Positions 40,730-50,213 of a stretch of 53,928 nucleotides of DNA are shown piece by piece. The notes beneath the pieces are model-generated. The model ran no database searches and was not told the DNA's origin. It saw only the letters and a program-made list of their open reading frames with translations. The number at the start of each line of letters is the position of its first letter. Positions within the stretch are counted from its first letter, which is position 1. Origin of the DNA: Brachyspira sp. CAG:484 (GTDB taxonomy: Bacteria; Cyanobacteriota; Vampirovibrionia; Gastranaerophilales; Gastranaerophilaceae); the NCBI GenBank assembly GCA_000431315.1, contig HF989722.1:1-53928 (forward strand), written 5' to 3'. The position numbers and the translations under genes are program-made.

Positions 40730-42342
40730 TGATTAACCAGTCAAGAGAACTTAATCCATTTGAAGTAAAAGCCGAGCTGCTCAGACTTATTGCAGCTTAT
40801 TCCAAATCAGGAAACGGCGAGCTGTCAAATTGTGATTTTTCGCTGCTTGACGCCCAGCAGAATAAAAAAATTATAGAAAAGCTTTTGTTTAAAGAGCTTA
40901 TAAACATAAAAACCGGCAGTGAAAAAATTATAAGATTCCTTCTTGAAAGATACGTTGCACGCGAAGATTTGATTAATCAGCTGTGGGCTATTTTAAAAAA
41001 TAATATGGCTTCAAGTGAAGTAAAAATAATTGTGCTGAGCTTTCTAAGAGAGCTGGAAACAGACTGGAAATATGAAGATTACAGTGAATATACTGAAGAT
41101 CTTGATATAATTGACGAAGATACAAAACAGCTTCTTGATACAGCAATAGTAAATCCGGAAGTACAGATTGACTTTCTTGATTTTTTAAACGCTGTCGATA
41201 CAAAAGACAAAATTCTTTTGATAAAATCACTTGCTGATGATTATACTCAAGATGCTCTTGCAAATATCTTAGTACCGGTATTTTTATCACAGCCGGATTC
41301 AGAAACCGGCAGGGAAGCTCTCGGGCTTTTAGGAAATTCACGTTCCCAGCTGGCATACCACGCGCTTAATACAGCTTATGATTTTGTAAGTGATGATTTG
41401 AAACCTCTAATAAAGAAAAATCTTTCAATATTAAAACTTGCAGGAATAAGAGAAGATAATTCGCTTGAATTTTATAAAAAACTTCTTTCTAAAACTCGTC
41501 CTTACAGATGCTGCATAACCTATCCTGACGGACATGGAAACCAGGCGCTGATTTTTTCAAGAACTAATCCGGAAAAAAGAGTTCAGTTTGCAGCAATAGT
41601 AATGAACGATTATAACGGAATACGCGATTGTTTTGGATTTAATGATATTTCTGAATTTGAATGCGACAAAATTATTGAAAGATTTTATAAAGGGGAAAAA
41701 TCACTTAGCATCTCTCCAAAAGCATTAAAAACAATCCTTTTGTACGCTGAAAAAATATCAAAGAAAAAAGCTAACAACTGGCTTCTTCCATATGAATATG
41801 TTTGCTGGAAAAACCTGCTTGCCGATATTGATTATGAAACAGATGACTTCAAAACTCTGCTTTCACAGCAATATGAGTTGAAAAAACTTGATGAGGACAG
41901 TTTTGAAAAAATTCTCAACATAGATTTTATGGAACACTGGTTTCTTGACAGCGAGTACAGTACAGAATTTGAAGAATTTCTCGACAAAATGAACAGGGTG
42001 CTGAAATCAGATATTAATGCAGTTGATTTTGACAAACTGGTTAACGAAAATAAAGATACAATATTTTACGATGAAGAGAAACATATCTGGCGGGAAAGAC
42101 TTCTTGTATCAGCTTATCTTAAAATGTTAGACAAAAAACACGGCGAAGCAGAGCTTCTCTATAATCTTTATTTTGATGAAAAATATATCAATGAACTCTA
42201 TTTGAATATTTTGAGAAAAAGTGTCTATGAATATTATTTTTCATTAAAATTCAATACCGACGAAAATCAAAATCGTTTTACACTCGGAGAACTCGATTTG
42301 ATTATTGAAAAAATCGAAGAAAAGTGGGTGAAAAATGTATAA
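40729..42342 (+). CDS. Large helical protein of unknown function (HEAT-like)
   Basis: A 537-residue acidic protein without a recognised family. The first 250 residues are all-helical and look like HEAT or armadillo-type repeats (ENKASEV-like helices such as KIIVLSFLRELETDWKYED, NILVPVFLSQPDSETGREALGLLGN). A more beta-rich middle and a helical end follow. No catalytic motif is seen. The ATG overlaps the stop of the zinc-finger gene by one base, so it is translationally coupled. Its end overlaps ruvX by 8 bases. Association with the zinc-finger protein is inference from coupling. Confidence 0.75.
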   Translation: MINQSRELNPFEVKAELLRLIAAYSKSGNGELSNCDFSLLDAQQNKKIIEKLLFKELINIKTGSEKIIRFLLERYVAREDLINQLWAILKNNMASSEVKIIVLSFLRELETDWKYEDYSEYTEDLDIIDEDTKQLLDTAIVNPEVQIDFLDFLNAVDTKDKILLIKSLADDYTQDALANILVPVFLSQPDSETGREALGLLGNSRSQLAYHALNTAYDFVSDDLKPLIKKNLSILKLAGIREDNSLEFYKKLLSKTRPYRCCITYPDGHGNQALIFSRTNPEKRVQFAAIVMNDYNGIRDCFGFNDISEFECDKIIERFYKGEKSLSISPKALKTILLYAEKISKKKANNWLLPYEYVCWKNLLADIDYETDDFKTLLSQQYELKKLDEDSFEKILNIDFMEHWFLDSEYSTEFEEFLDKMNRVLKSDINAVDFDKLVNENKDTIFYDEEKHIWRERLLVSAYLKMLDKKHGEAELLYNLYFDEKYINELYLNILRKSVYEYYFSLKFNTDENQNRFTLGELDLIIEKIEEKWVKNV

Positions 42343-42739
42343 AGTTATGGCGCTGGATGTAGGAACAAAAAGAATCGGGATTGCGCTGAGCGATTACCTT
42401 TTAATGCTTGCAAACGGTCATTCTTACATACCGCGCACACCAGAAGATAAAGCACTTGAAACAGTTTATAAAATAGCAAAAGAAAATAATGTAAAAAAAA
42501 TTGTAGTCGGTGTTCCTCTAAATATGGACGGAACAAAAGGCTCACAGGCACAAGACTGTATTGATTTTGCAGGAAAAATCGAAGGTTATGAAGTATTTTA
42601 TGAAGATGAAAGATTAACCTCTGAAACTGCCGAGGAAAACCTGAGAAATAAAAAAATTAACTTCATAAAAGACAAAGGTTTAGTTGATATTGAGAGTGCT
42701 TGTATTATACTGGAACAGTACCTGTCAAGAAAACAATAA
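42335..42739 (+). CDS. ruvX: RuvX/YqgF RNase H-fold nuclease
   Basis: A 134-residue YqgF-family protein, also called RuvX. Family members act in pre-16S rRNA processing and were first proposed as Holliday junction resolvases. The ALDVGTKRIGIALSD start holds the first catalytic Asp. IVVGVPLNMDGTKGSQA and the VFYEDERLTSETAEENL segment carry later acidic residues. Length is normal. It overlaps the previous gene by 8 bases, which suggests coupling. Confidence 0.92.
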   Translation: MYKVMALDVGTKRIGIALSDYLLMLANGHSYIPRTPEDKALETVYKIAKENNVKKIVVGVPLNMDGTKGSQAQDCIDFAGKIEGYEVFYEDERLTSETAEENLRNKKINFIKDKGLVDIESACIILEQYLSRKQ

Positions 42740-42771
42740 CAGAACATATAAAAACAGAAAAGAGGCGTAAA

Positions 42772-43047
42772 ATGGAAAAAGACGAAAAACAGTTAATTGA
42801 AACAGTTGATGAAGACGGAAAAGTTATTACATTTGAACTATTTGATATAGTTGAAGTTGATGAACAGGAATATGCCCTTCTTCTTCCTGCAGAAAAAGAA
42901 GGAGAAAGCGAAGATGATGAATTAATCCTCATGAGATTAACAAAAGACGGCGAAGATTACTTATTTGAAACAATCGACGATGACGATGAGTTTAATAAAG
43001 TCGCCGAATATGTAGAAAATATGGATGAAGAAGACGAGGAAGAATAA
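42772..43047 (+). CDS. DUF1292 acidic small protein
   Basis: A 91-residue very acidic protein. The core DEDGKVITFELFDIVEVDEQEYALLLPAE matches DUF1292 (YrzB-like), which is often next to ruvX in Firmicutes; its function is unknown. I chose ATG 42772 because AGAGGCG precedes it; an in-frame upstream ATG at 42700 lies inside ruvX. The C-terminus is a run of Asp/Glu. The next gene starts immediately after the stop. Confidence 0.85.
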   Translation: MEKDEKQLIETVDEDGKVITFELFDIVEVDEQEYALLLPAEKEGESEDDELILMRLTKDGEDYLFETIDDDDEFNKVAEYVENMDEEDEEE

Positions 43048-44403
43048 TTGTTTGAAAAGTTTACGGAAAAAGCAATAAATGCAGTCGCTGAAGCACAAAA
43101 AATCGCTCAGGAGATGAATTCTGAATACATTTTGTCAGAACATCTTCTGCTTGCACTTGTAAAAGAAGCAAAGGGAATACCTTTGAAAATTTTTAAAAAC
43201 TATAACATAAGTTATGAGGCTTTATTGGATGAAATCAGCATTAATTTAGAGATTTCAAAAGCAAAAAGCCCAAATATTGTGCCTAATTTCAGCCATCACG
43301 TAAAGAATATTCTGAAACATACGCTTGATATTGCAAATAAATCAGGCAATCCGTCTATTCTTTATGAGCATTTATTCTTAGCCGTAATTAATGATAAAAA
43401 TTCAAACAATGTCAAAACCCTTGAAAAATTAGGATTTGACATATATGCTTCCAGAACTCTGCTTCAAAAGCTGGTTCAAAAAAAAGTAAAAAAACTATAT
43501 CATCCGGAAATTGACGATAACCGGGAAGTTGAACCTAACCGTTCCGAGGAAACAGACGCGTTGTTTGACAGTGCGGAATCAACAGCAGTATTTGAACGTG
43601 CAGTAGCAAAGCTCTCTGCTTCAAATTACGAAATTCTTGGAACAGAACAAATTGTATCTTCAATTCTTGAAGATACAGATGCAGAACTTACAAAAATTCT
43701 TGCACAGAACGGCGTGACCGAAAAACTTTTTGATGAAAAACTAAAAAATATACAATCAAGGCAGGCTGAGTATGAAGGCAGACAGATAATTTTTACGCCT
43801 AACGCTTTTACAATAATGAACTCTGCACTTCAAACAGCAAAAGAACTCGGCTCATCCGTTGTACTTCCCGAGCATATTATACTTGGTGTGCTAAAGACTA
43901 AAAAAGGTCTTGCATATGAAATTTTTAAAGAATTAAAAATTTCTGATGATGACCTGGCGCACAGCATAATAAAACCAATAGAAAAACAGATGCCGCAGAC
44001 GCTTACAATTTTACGTCTGGCAAAAGAGGAAGCAAGACGATTGGGACGAAATGTTGTCGGTACAGAAATGTTTCTTCTTGGAATTATAGGAGAAGCTGCA
44101 GGTGTTGGGGCGCAGGTTCTTGCCGAACTGGAAATTAATATCAAAGATGCACGTAAAACAGTAGAACAGCTTATAGGTTTTGGAAACGAGTATTACGATA
44201 AAGAAATTGTATTCACAAAACGTGCAAAAAGAGTTCTTGAAGCCGCCTGGGAGCTTGCAAAGAAAGAACGCAAATCCAGAATTGAATCAGCTCACATGCT
44301 GCTTGCACTAACAACAGAACCAACCTGTATTGCAATGAAAGCACTTGAACTGCTCGGGGTTGACGCAGTAGAAATAAGAGAAGGCGTTAAAAAGTTTAAA
44401 TAA
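43048..44403 (+). CDS. Triple Clp N-domain protein without AAA+ ATPase
   Basis: A 451-residue protein made only of Clp_N substrate-recognition repeats. The first pair (about 1-145) opens FEKFTEKAINAVAEAQKIA. The second pair is at about 175-305. The third (about 312-451) is closest to ClpC and contains KEEARRLGRNVVGTEMFLLGIIGE. There is no Walker A, Walker B or M-domain, so it cannot be a chaperone motor. It could present substrates to a ClpC encoded elsewhere, or block one. Translation starts at TTG directly after the DUF1292 stop. The next gene overlaps by one base. Confidence 0.88.
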   Translation: MFEKFTEKAINAVAEAQKIAQEMNSEYILSEHLLLALVKEAKGIPLKIFKNYNISYEALLDEISINLEISKAKSPNIVPNFSHHVKNILKHTLDIANKSGNPSILYEHLFLAVINDKNSNNVKTLEKLGFDIYASRTLLQKLVQKKVKKLYHPEIDDNREVEPNRSEETDALFDSAESTAVFERAVAKLSASNYEILGTEQIVSSILEDTDAELTKILAQNGVTEKLFDEKLKNIQSRQAEYEGRQIIFTPNAFTIMNSALQTAKELGSSVVLPEHIILGVLKTKKGLAYEIFKELKISDDDLAHSIIKPIEKQMPQTLTILRLAKEEARRLGRNVVGTEMFLLGIIGEAAGVGAQVLAELEINIKDARKTVEQLIGFGNEYYDKEIVFTKRAKRVLEAAWELAKKERKSRIESAHMLLALTTEPTCIAMKALELLGVDAVEIREGVKKFK

Positions 44404-45719
44404 TGAACAACATTGTTGAAACTGTTAATTCATTCTTAGAAAAATACAGGATAAAATCATCCGGTAAAAAGATACTGCTCGGGTTTTCCGGCGGTTATGA
44501 CTCGCTGTGTCTTTTGAATATCTTAAAGGAATTAAAAGTTCCGGTTGCTGCAATCCACTTAAACCACAACTGGCGGGGGGAAGAAAGCAAAAAAGATGCT
44601 GAATACTGCCGGGAATTTTGCGAAAAAAACAATATTGAATTTTATATGGAAACACTGCCTGATAATATTCCAAAAACAGAAACAGCCGCAAGAGAGGCAA
44701 GGTATAAATTCTTTAAAAAATGTGCGGAAAAATTTAACAGCGACTATTTTTTTACAGCCCATAATGCAGACGATAATGCTGAAACCGTTCTATACAGAAT
44801 AATAAAAGGAACAGGGCTGTCAGGTCTTTCAGCCATACAGGAAAAACGCGGAATTTTTTACCGTCCACTCTTATCAGTTTCGCGTTCAGAAATAGAACAA
44901 TATTGTATGGATAATAATTTACAGCCGAATATTGACAGCTCGAACGAAAATATCAAATATAAACGTAATCTTATCAGACAAAAAATTCTTCCTCTGTGTG
45001 AAAATATCAATCCTAAATGCAAAGATGCACTAAATTCCCTGTCAGAAATAGCTGCACAAGAAAATGAACTTCTTGAGGAATATATTAATAATAAGAAAGC
45101 AGAAATTGGAAATTCAACAAAAAAATTTCTGAAAGCCTCAACTGCCGTGCAAAACAGAATTATTTACGAAATATTTGTCAACAACAACATAGATTATGAC
45201 AAAACTTCCATTTTACGAATAAAAAATTTTGTAATAGAAAACGCCGGTTCTAAATCAGGAAAAAAGTGTTCAATAACAAAAAATATTTTTATGTTTGTAA
45301 ATGAAAAATATTTTGAAGTCATAAGCAGGCAGGAACTCTCAAAAAAAGAAATCAGCATAAAAAAAGAAGGGGATTTTGAAATTGACGGTTACATTTTTTC
45401 CATAGAAAAATGCTCAAAACTTCCCTCAAAGTTTCCGAATGACATAGATTATACAGCATACGTTGAGCTGCCGGAGGTTAATTTTACTCTTCGCACAAGA
45501 CGTGACGGTGATATTATCCGCCCTCTGGGCACAGATGGAACACAAAAGTTAAAAAAATATCTTACTAACAAAAAAATACCAAAGCACATAAAAGATGAAA
45601 TGCTGTTTCTTTGCAGAGGAAATGAGGTTCTATGGGCAATCGGCACAGGAATAAGCAGCACTATAAAAGTTGAAACAAAACCAACTCATGTGCTAAAATT
45701 AGTAAAAAAGGAAGGTTAG
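44403..45719 (+). CDS. tilS: tRNA(Ile)-lysidine synthase
   Basis: A 438-residue PP-loop ATPase that converts C34 of tRNA-Ile(CAU) to lysidine, so that it reads AUA. The ATP loop SGGYDS is at about 29-34. IHLNHNWRGEESKKDAEYC and the TGLSGLSAI segment follow, and a C-terminal TilS domain has RRDGDIIRPLGTDGTQKLKKYL. It overlaps the Clp_N gene by one base and precedes hpt, as in many bacteria. Confidence 0.95.
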   Translation: MNNIVETVNSFLEKYRIKSSGKKILLGFSGGYDSLCLLNILKELKVPVAAIHLNHNWRGEESKKDAEYCREFCEKNNIEFYMETLPDNIPKTETAAREARYKFFKKCAEKFNSDYFFTAHNADDNAETVLYRIIKGTGLSGLSAIQEKRGIFYRPLLSVSRSEIEQYCMDNNLQPNIDSSNENIKYKRNLIRQKILPLCENINPKCKDALNSLSEIAAQENELLEEYINNKKAEIGNSTKKFLKASTAVQNRIIYEIFVNNNIDYDKTSILRIKNFVIENAGSKSGKKCSITKNIFMFVNEKYFEVISRQELSKKEISIKKEGDFEIDGYIFSIEKCSKLPSKFPNDIDYTAYVELPEVNFTLRTRRDGDIIRPLGTDGTQKLKKYLTNKKIPKHIKDEMLFLCRGNEVLWAIGTGISSTIKVETKPTHVLKLVKKEG

Positions 45720-45721
45720 TT

Positions 45722-46255
45722 ATGTTAGATATAAAGCTTGAAGATATAAAAGTATTGTTTAGCGAAGATGAGCTTCAAACAAGAATTAAAGACCTCGCCG
45801 GAGAGCTTAATGAGTTTTATCAGGGCGAAGAAGTTTATGCAATATGCGTTTTAAAAGGCGCTGTAATGTTTGCAATCGACCTTGTTAAATCACTTGATAT
45901 GCCATTAAAAATGGAATTTATACGGCTTTCAAGCTATGGCACCGGAAGAAATACAACCGGTAAGGTTAATGCAGTTGATATATCGCTTCCGGATTTGAAC
46001 AGTAAAAATGTACTTATTATCGAAGATATAATTGATACAGGCTTAACTGCCAAGTTTTTGATGGATTTTATTGCCTGTAATTTTAAAACTAAATCAACAA
46101 AATTCTGCTCGCTGCTTGATAAGAAAATATCCAGAAAAACTGAGATAGAACCCGATTACTATGGATTTCACGTTGATGATAAATTCGTTGTAGGCTACGG
46201 GCTTGACTATGAAGGTTATTTCAGAAACCTCAGATTTATAGGCTATGTGGAGTAA
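45722..46255 (+). CDS. hpt: Hypoxanthine phosphoribosyltransferase
   Basis: A 177-residue purine salvage enzyme. The PRPP loop is in NVLIIEDIIDTGLTAKFL, and the flexible loop region SSYGTGRNTTG is present. It would convert hypoxanthine (and guanine) to IMP/GMP. It follows tilS by two bases, the common tilS-hpt pair. The ftsH gene that often comes next is absent here. Confidence 0.93.
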   Translation: MLDIKLEDIKVLFSEDELQTRIKDLAGELNEFYQGEEVYAICVLKGAVMFAIDLVKSLDMPLKMEFIRLSSYGTGRNTTGKVNAVDISLPDLNSKNVLIIEDIIDTGLTAKFLMDFIACNFKTKSTKFCSLLDKKISRKTEIEPDYYGFHVDDKFVVGYGLDYEGYFRNLRFIGYVE

Positions 46256-46258
46256 AAC

Positions 46259-47374
46259 TTGGATAAAAGCAACTTTTTTGAAAACGCAATCTGCAATATA
46301 AATGAATTTTATATGCACCAGTACAATGAAGCCAATGCAGAAAAGCTTATTTTTGAAACACTTAATAAGCTTATACAATTTAGCTGCGGCAGAATTTATA
46401 TACAAAGTCTTGATGAGTGCGAGGTTAAATATAAATACGGAAGCTCCTCCGAGGGAAATTCAATTAGAGAAGATTTAAGCATAAACGGGTGTAAATTCGG
46501 TTATATTGAAATTAGCAGGGAAAACAGCTTTTCTTATGAGGAAATAACCGTATTTAAGACATGTTCGGTCATCATCGCAAATATTATAAAAGATATTGAA
46601 CTGTCAGAAATAGTAAAGATGCAGGTGAAAGCGCTTCAGGACGGGATAGAGGAAACAAAAAGACAAAACAAGAAAATCATTGCAGCAGATAAGGTTAAAA
46701 ATTCATTTCTTGCAAATGTATCGCATGAGCTTCGCTCGCCTCTTAATTCTATTTTAGGCTTTTCTGAACTGCTTCAGGAACAGTTTACAGGCAAGCTTAA
46801 TGAAAAGCAGCTGGAATACGTATCTGATATACGAATTGCCAGCCTTCACCTTCTCGGCATGATTAATGAAATTCTTGATATATCAAAAATTGAATCAAAT
46901 GCCGTCAAACTAAACTTAACAGAATTCAGACTTAAACAAAATGCCGAAGAAGTATTAAACATCTTAAAGCCGCTTTATGAAAAGAAAAATATAAGTACCT
47001 CTTTGAATATACAGGAAGAAATAATCATCAGGGCAGATTACCAGAAAATTCAGCAAATATTTTTCAATCTTATAAACAATGCAATAAAATTTACTCATGA
47101 AAATGGTAAAATTTCAGTTTCATCAAAAACTGCTTCAAATAATTTAATAATATACGTGTCAGATAACGGTATAGGAATAGAGAAAAAATATTTAAATAAA
47201 ATATTCAAAAAATTTGTACAGGTTAATCAAGAAGCCTCAAAAGAGAGCTCTACAGGGTTAGGGTTAACTATTACAAAGGAACTGGTCAAGCTGCATGGTG
47301 GAACAATCAGCGTTGAGAGCAAACCGGCAGAAGGAACAACTTTTATTATAAAAATTCAAAATGTTGTAATTTAA
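46259..47374 (+). CDS. Orphan sensor histidine kinase
   Basis: A 371-residue soluble kinase. The first 110 residues look like a GAF-type sensor. A coiled linker follows, then HisKA with phospho-acceptor H156 in SHELRSPLNSIL. The HATPase_c domain has NLINNAIKFT (N box), DNGIGIE (G1) and STGLGLTITKEL (G2). No membrane segments are present, so the signal is internal. No response regulator gene is adjacent. The start codon is TTG, with ribosome-binding site GTGGAG, in the tilS-hpt operon. Confidence 0.9.
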   Translation: MDKSNFFENAICNINEFYMHQYNEANAEKLIFETLNKLIQFSCGRIYIQSLDECEVKYKYGSSSEGNSIREDLSINGCKFGYIEISRENSFSYEEITVFKTCSVIIANIIKDIELSEIVKMQVKALQDGIEETKRQNKKIIAADKVKNSFLANVSHELRSPLNSILGFSELLQEQFTGKLNEKQLEYVSDIRIASLHLLGMINEILDISKIESNAVKLNLTEFRLKQNAEEVLNILKPLYEKKNISTSLNIQEEIIIRADYQKIQQIFFNLINNAIKFTHENGKISVSSKTASNNLIIYVSDNGIGIEKKYLNKIFKKFVQVNQEASKESSTGLGLTITKELVKLHGGTISVESKPAEGTTFIIKIQNVVI

Positions 47375-47424
47375 CAAAAAAAATGATAAAATAAAATTAG
47401 TTATGAGATTTGGAGGTATAAAGG

Positions 47425-48141
47425 GTGGCATCTATCAAAGACGCATATCAAAGTACAATAGGAGAGAGTTTCACAGGGTTGAAACTTATATTATGGGCAA
47501 TCCCGTTATTCTGGTTCAGAGAATGGATTTTTGCAGATAAGCCGAATATTGCTTTGATTTCGACTGTCGGAGCTGCTTTTTTAATACTCATTTCCGGATT
47601 TCTTGTTGAAATATCTTACAATACCATTGCTAAGAACTCTGAAATCGTTCCGGGGGCAAACTTTTTATCTATGGGCTTTAACGGCTTTTTAGGGCTGCTT
47701 GCAACTGGTGTATATGCAGCAATCTGCTACTTTGGAGCGAATTTTGCATGCGGCTTTGTCAAAACCGGAGATGCTGCAATAGATATGACCTTAGAAATAA
47801 TGATATGGTTTATTTTCTTAGGATTTGCCTTTGCAGGATATATTGTTTTTATAAGACGTTTAAATGTATTTGAAGCATACAATCCTATCAAATTTATGAA
47901 AGCCTATCCTGAAGCTTTTTTAAGCGGTGCATTTTTAGTAGTAAAACTTGCAATTATAAATGCCATTCTAGTCGGGTTTATCAGCTATTTGTTCTGGTTA
48001 TTTCTTGGATTTGACAATTACCTTATAAAATTTATATGGTGCATAACTATTATGTACAATCTTGTTATCGGTGCAAATTACCTTGCACAGCTGAGTGAAG
48101 AAATCTTTGCTTTTGAAGAACGATTAAACGACAATAATTAA
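47425..48141 (+). CDS. Membrane protein of unknown function
   Basis: A 238-residue protein with about six hydrophobic segments (for example ISTVGAAFLILISGFLV, FNGFLGLLATGVYAAICYF, LVVKLAIINAILVGFISYLFWLF) and a short cytosolic start. No transporter motif was recognised. It starts with GTG behind GGAGG. The ATG-like context and small gap suggest co-transcription with the kinase. Its last bases overlap the convergent uvrB by four. Confidence 0.72.
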   Translation: MASIKDAYQSTIGESFTGLKLILWAIPLFWFREWIFADKPNIALISTVGAAFLILISGFLVEISYNTIAKNSEIVPGANFLSMGFNGFLGLLATGVYAAICYFGANFACGFVKTGDAAIDMTLEIMIWFIFLGFAFAGYIVFIRRLNVFEAYNPIKFMKAYPEAFLSGAFLVVKLAIINAILVGFISYLFWLFLGFDNYLIKFIWCITIMYNLVIGANYLAQLSEEIFAFEERLNDNN

Positions 48142-50123
48142 TTAACCATTTCTCTAAGTTTTTTCAACTTGTCGCGTATTTCTGCGGCACGTTCAAAGTC
48201 AAGAATTTTGGCAGCTTTGTGCATGTCTTTTTCGAGTTTGTCGATAAGTTTTGGAAGCTCTTTCTTATCAATACCCATATCAACCATTTCTTCTGCAACA
48301 ATATCTTCAAGTTCGCGATAGCTTGCAACAAGAGAGAGCAGGTTATTCTCAATAGGTTTTTTAATAGTTTGCGGTACAATACCGTATTTTTCATTATATG
48401 CAAGCTGAATTTCACGTCTGCGGTTTGTTTCATCAATCGCCTTCTGCATTGATTCCGTCATTCTGTCGGCATACATAATAACTTCACCGCAAGCGTTTCT
48501 TGCAGCGCGCCCGATTGTTTGTATAAGACTGGTTTCTGAGCGCAAAAAGCCTTCTTTATCTGCATCCATAATCGCAACAAGCGAAACCTCAGGAATATCC
48601 AGCCCTTCTCTCAAAAGGTTTACACCAATAAGTACATCAAACTCACCCAGTCGTAAATCTCTCAGAATTTCCACACGCTCAAGAGATTGGATTTCACTAT
48701 GAAGATACCTTACCTTTATACCTTCCTGTATAAAAAAGTCTGTCAAATCCTCTGCCATCCGCTTTGTAAGTGTTGTAATCAGTACACGCTCATTCTTTTC
48801 AGTACGTTTTTTAATCTCTTCTTTTAAATCGTTAATCTGGGTATCAATAGGACGAACATGAATTTTCGGATCAACAAGCCCTGTAGGTCTGATAATTTGT
48901 TCAACCATCTGTTCTGAAGTTTTACGCTCAAACTCGCCTGGAGTTGCTGATATATAAATCTTTTGTCTTACCTTTGAGAAAAATTCATCATTTGTAAGCG
49001 GTCTGTTATCTTTCGCACAAGGAAGGCGGAAGCCGTATTTTATCAGTGTGTCTTTTCTTGCAGCATCGCCATGGCTCATGCCTTTAAGCTGCGGAAGAGT
49101 TACATGGGATTCATCAACTACAGTCAAAAAATCACCCTGGAAATAGTCAAGAAGGGTAGCCGGAGCAGAGCCCGGAGGTCTTCTCTCAATAATTCTTGAA
49201 TAATTTTCAATACCTGAACAATACCCCATTTCCTTAATCATCTCTATATCATATTTTACTCTTTGCTCCAGACGCTGAGCTTCAACCAGCTTGTTTTCAT
49301 TATTTAATTCAGCAAGCCTGCATTGAAGCTCCTGACGTATTAGCCCAATAGTATCATCCACATTCTCATCATATGAAAGATAGTGTACTGCCGGATAAAT
49401 CACAGTCTTATCAGGCATTTCAAGTATTTCACCTGATACATTGTCAATTCTGACTATTTTTTCAATCTCATCGCCGAAAAAATAAATTCTGGTAACTATT
49501 TTTTCATAAGCAGGCATAATTTCAACAATATCACCACGAGCTCTGAAAGTTGAACGTTCAAGCACTAAATCATTTCTTGTATACTGAACGCTCACAAGAT
49601 GGTTTAACAACGCATCTCTGTCAATTTCATCTCCTACTTTAAGCTCAACAGAACCTCTGAAATAATTTTCCGGCAGCCCCAAACCATAAATACAGCTGAC
49701 TGAGGCAACTATAATGACATCATTTCTCTCATAAAGGCTTCTTGTGGTATTGTGCCTTAAACGGTCAATTTCTTCATTAATAGAAGCTGATTTTTCAATA
49801 TACGTATCAGTACGCGGAATATAAGCCTCCGGCTGGTAGTAATCATAATAACTGATAAAATATTCAACAGCATTATCAGGAAACAATTCTTTAAATTCAT
49901 TATAAAGCTGCGCAGCAAGCGTTTTATTATGTGCAATAATAAGGGTAGGTTTCTGTATGCGTTCTATAACATTTGCAATAGTAAACGTTTTACCGGAGCC
50001 TGTAATACCCAGCAATGTCTGGGCATCATCACCAGCTTCAAGTCCGTTTACAAGCTGATCAATTGCCTTTGGCTGGTCGCCGGCAGGAGCATATTTAGAA
50101 TTTATTTTAAATTTACGTTCCAT
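48138..50123 (-). CDS. uvrB: Excinuclease ABC subunit B
   Basis: A 661-residue nucleotide-excision-repair helicase that loads UvrC at lesions. Walker A GITGSGKT is at 39-46. The damage-probing hairpin area YYDYYQPEAYIP, DESHVTLPQ, the ISATPGEFE motif and QTIGRAARN are intact. The C-terminal UVR motif (about 620-660) is present. I chose ATG 50123 over a TTG at 50141, because UvrB proteins begin with this FKINSKYAPAGDQP segment. There is no ribosome-binding site; a TATACA box 8 bases upstream suggests a leaderless message. Confidence 0.97.
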   Translation of the reverse strand: MERKFKINSKYAPAGDQPKAIDQLVNGLEAGDDAQTLLGITGSGKTFTIANVIERIQKPTLIIAHNKTLAAQLYNEFKELFPDNAVEYFISYYDYYQPEAYIPRTDTYIEKSASINEEIDRLRHNTTRSLYERNDVIIVASVSCIYGLGLPENYFRGSVELKVGDEIDRDALLNHLVSVQYTRNDLVLERSTFRARGDIVEIMPAYEKIVTRIYFFGDEIEKIVRIDNVSGEILEMPDKTVIYPAVHYLSYDENVDDTIGLIRQELQCRLAELNNENKLVEAQRLEQRVKYDIEMIKEMGYCSGIENYSRIIERRPPGSAPATLLDYFQGDFLTVVDESHVTLPQLKGMSHGDAARKDTLIKYGFRLPCAKDNRPLTNDEFFSKVRQKIYISATPGEFERKTSEQMVEQIIRPTGLVDPKIHVRPIDTQINDLKEEIKKRTEKNERVLITTLTKRMAEDLTDFFIQEGIKVRYLHSEIQSLERVEILRDLRLGEFDVLIGVNLLREGLDIPEVSLVAIMDADKEGFLRSETSLIQTIGRAARNACGEVIMYADRMTESMQKAIDETNRRREIQLAYNEKYGIVPQTIKKPIENNLLSLVASYRELEDIVAEEMVDMGIDKKELPKLIDKLEKDMHKAAKILDFERAAEIRDKLKKLREMVN

Positions 50124-50213
50124 AACAAAAGTGTATATCAAAATTTAATAAAAATACAACTGGCAAATTTTAATATTTACGGATATTATATATGCAGATA
50201 AGGAATTCCAAAA

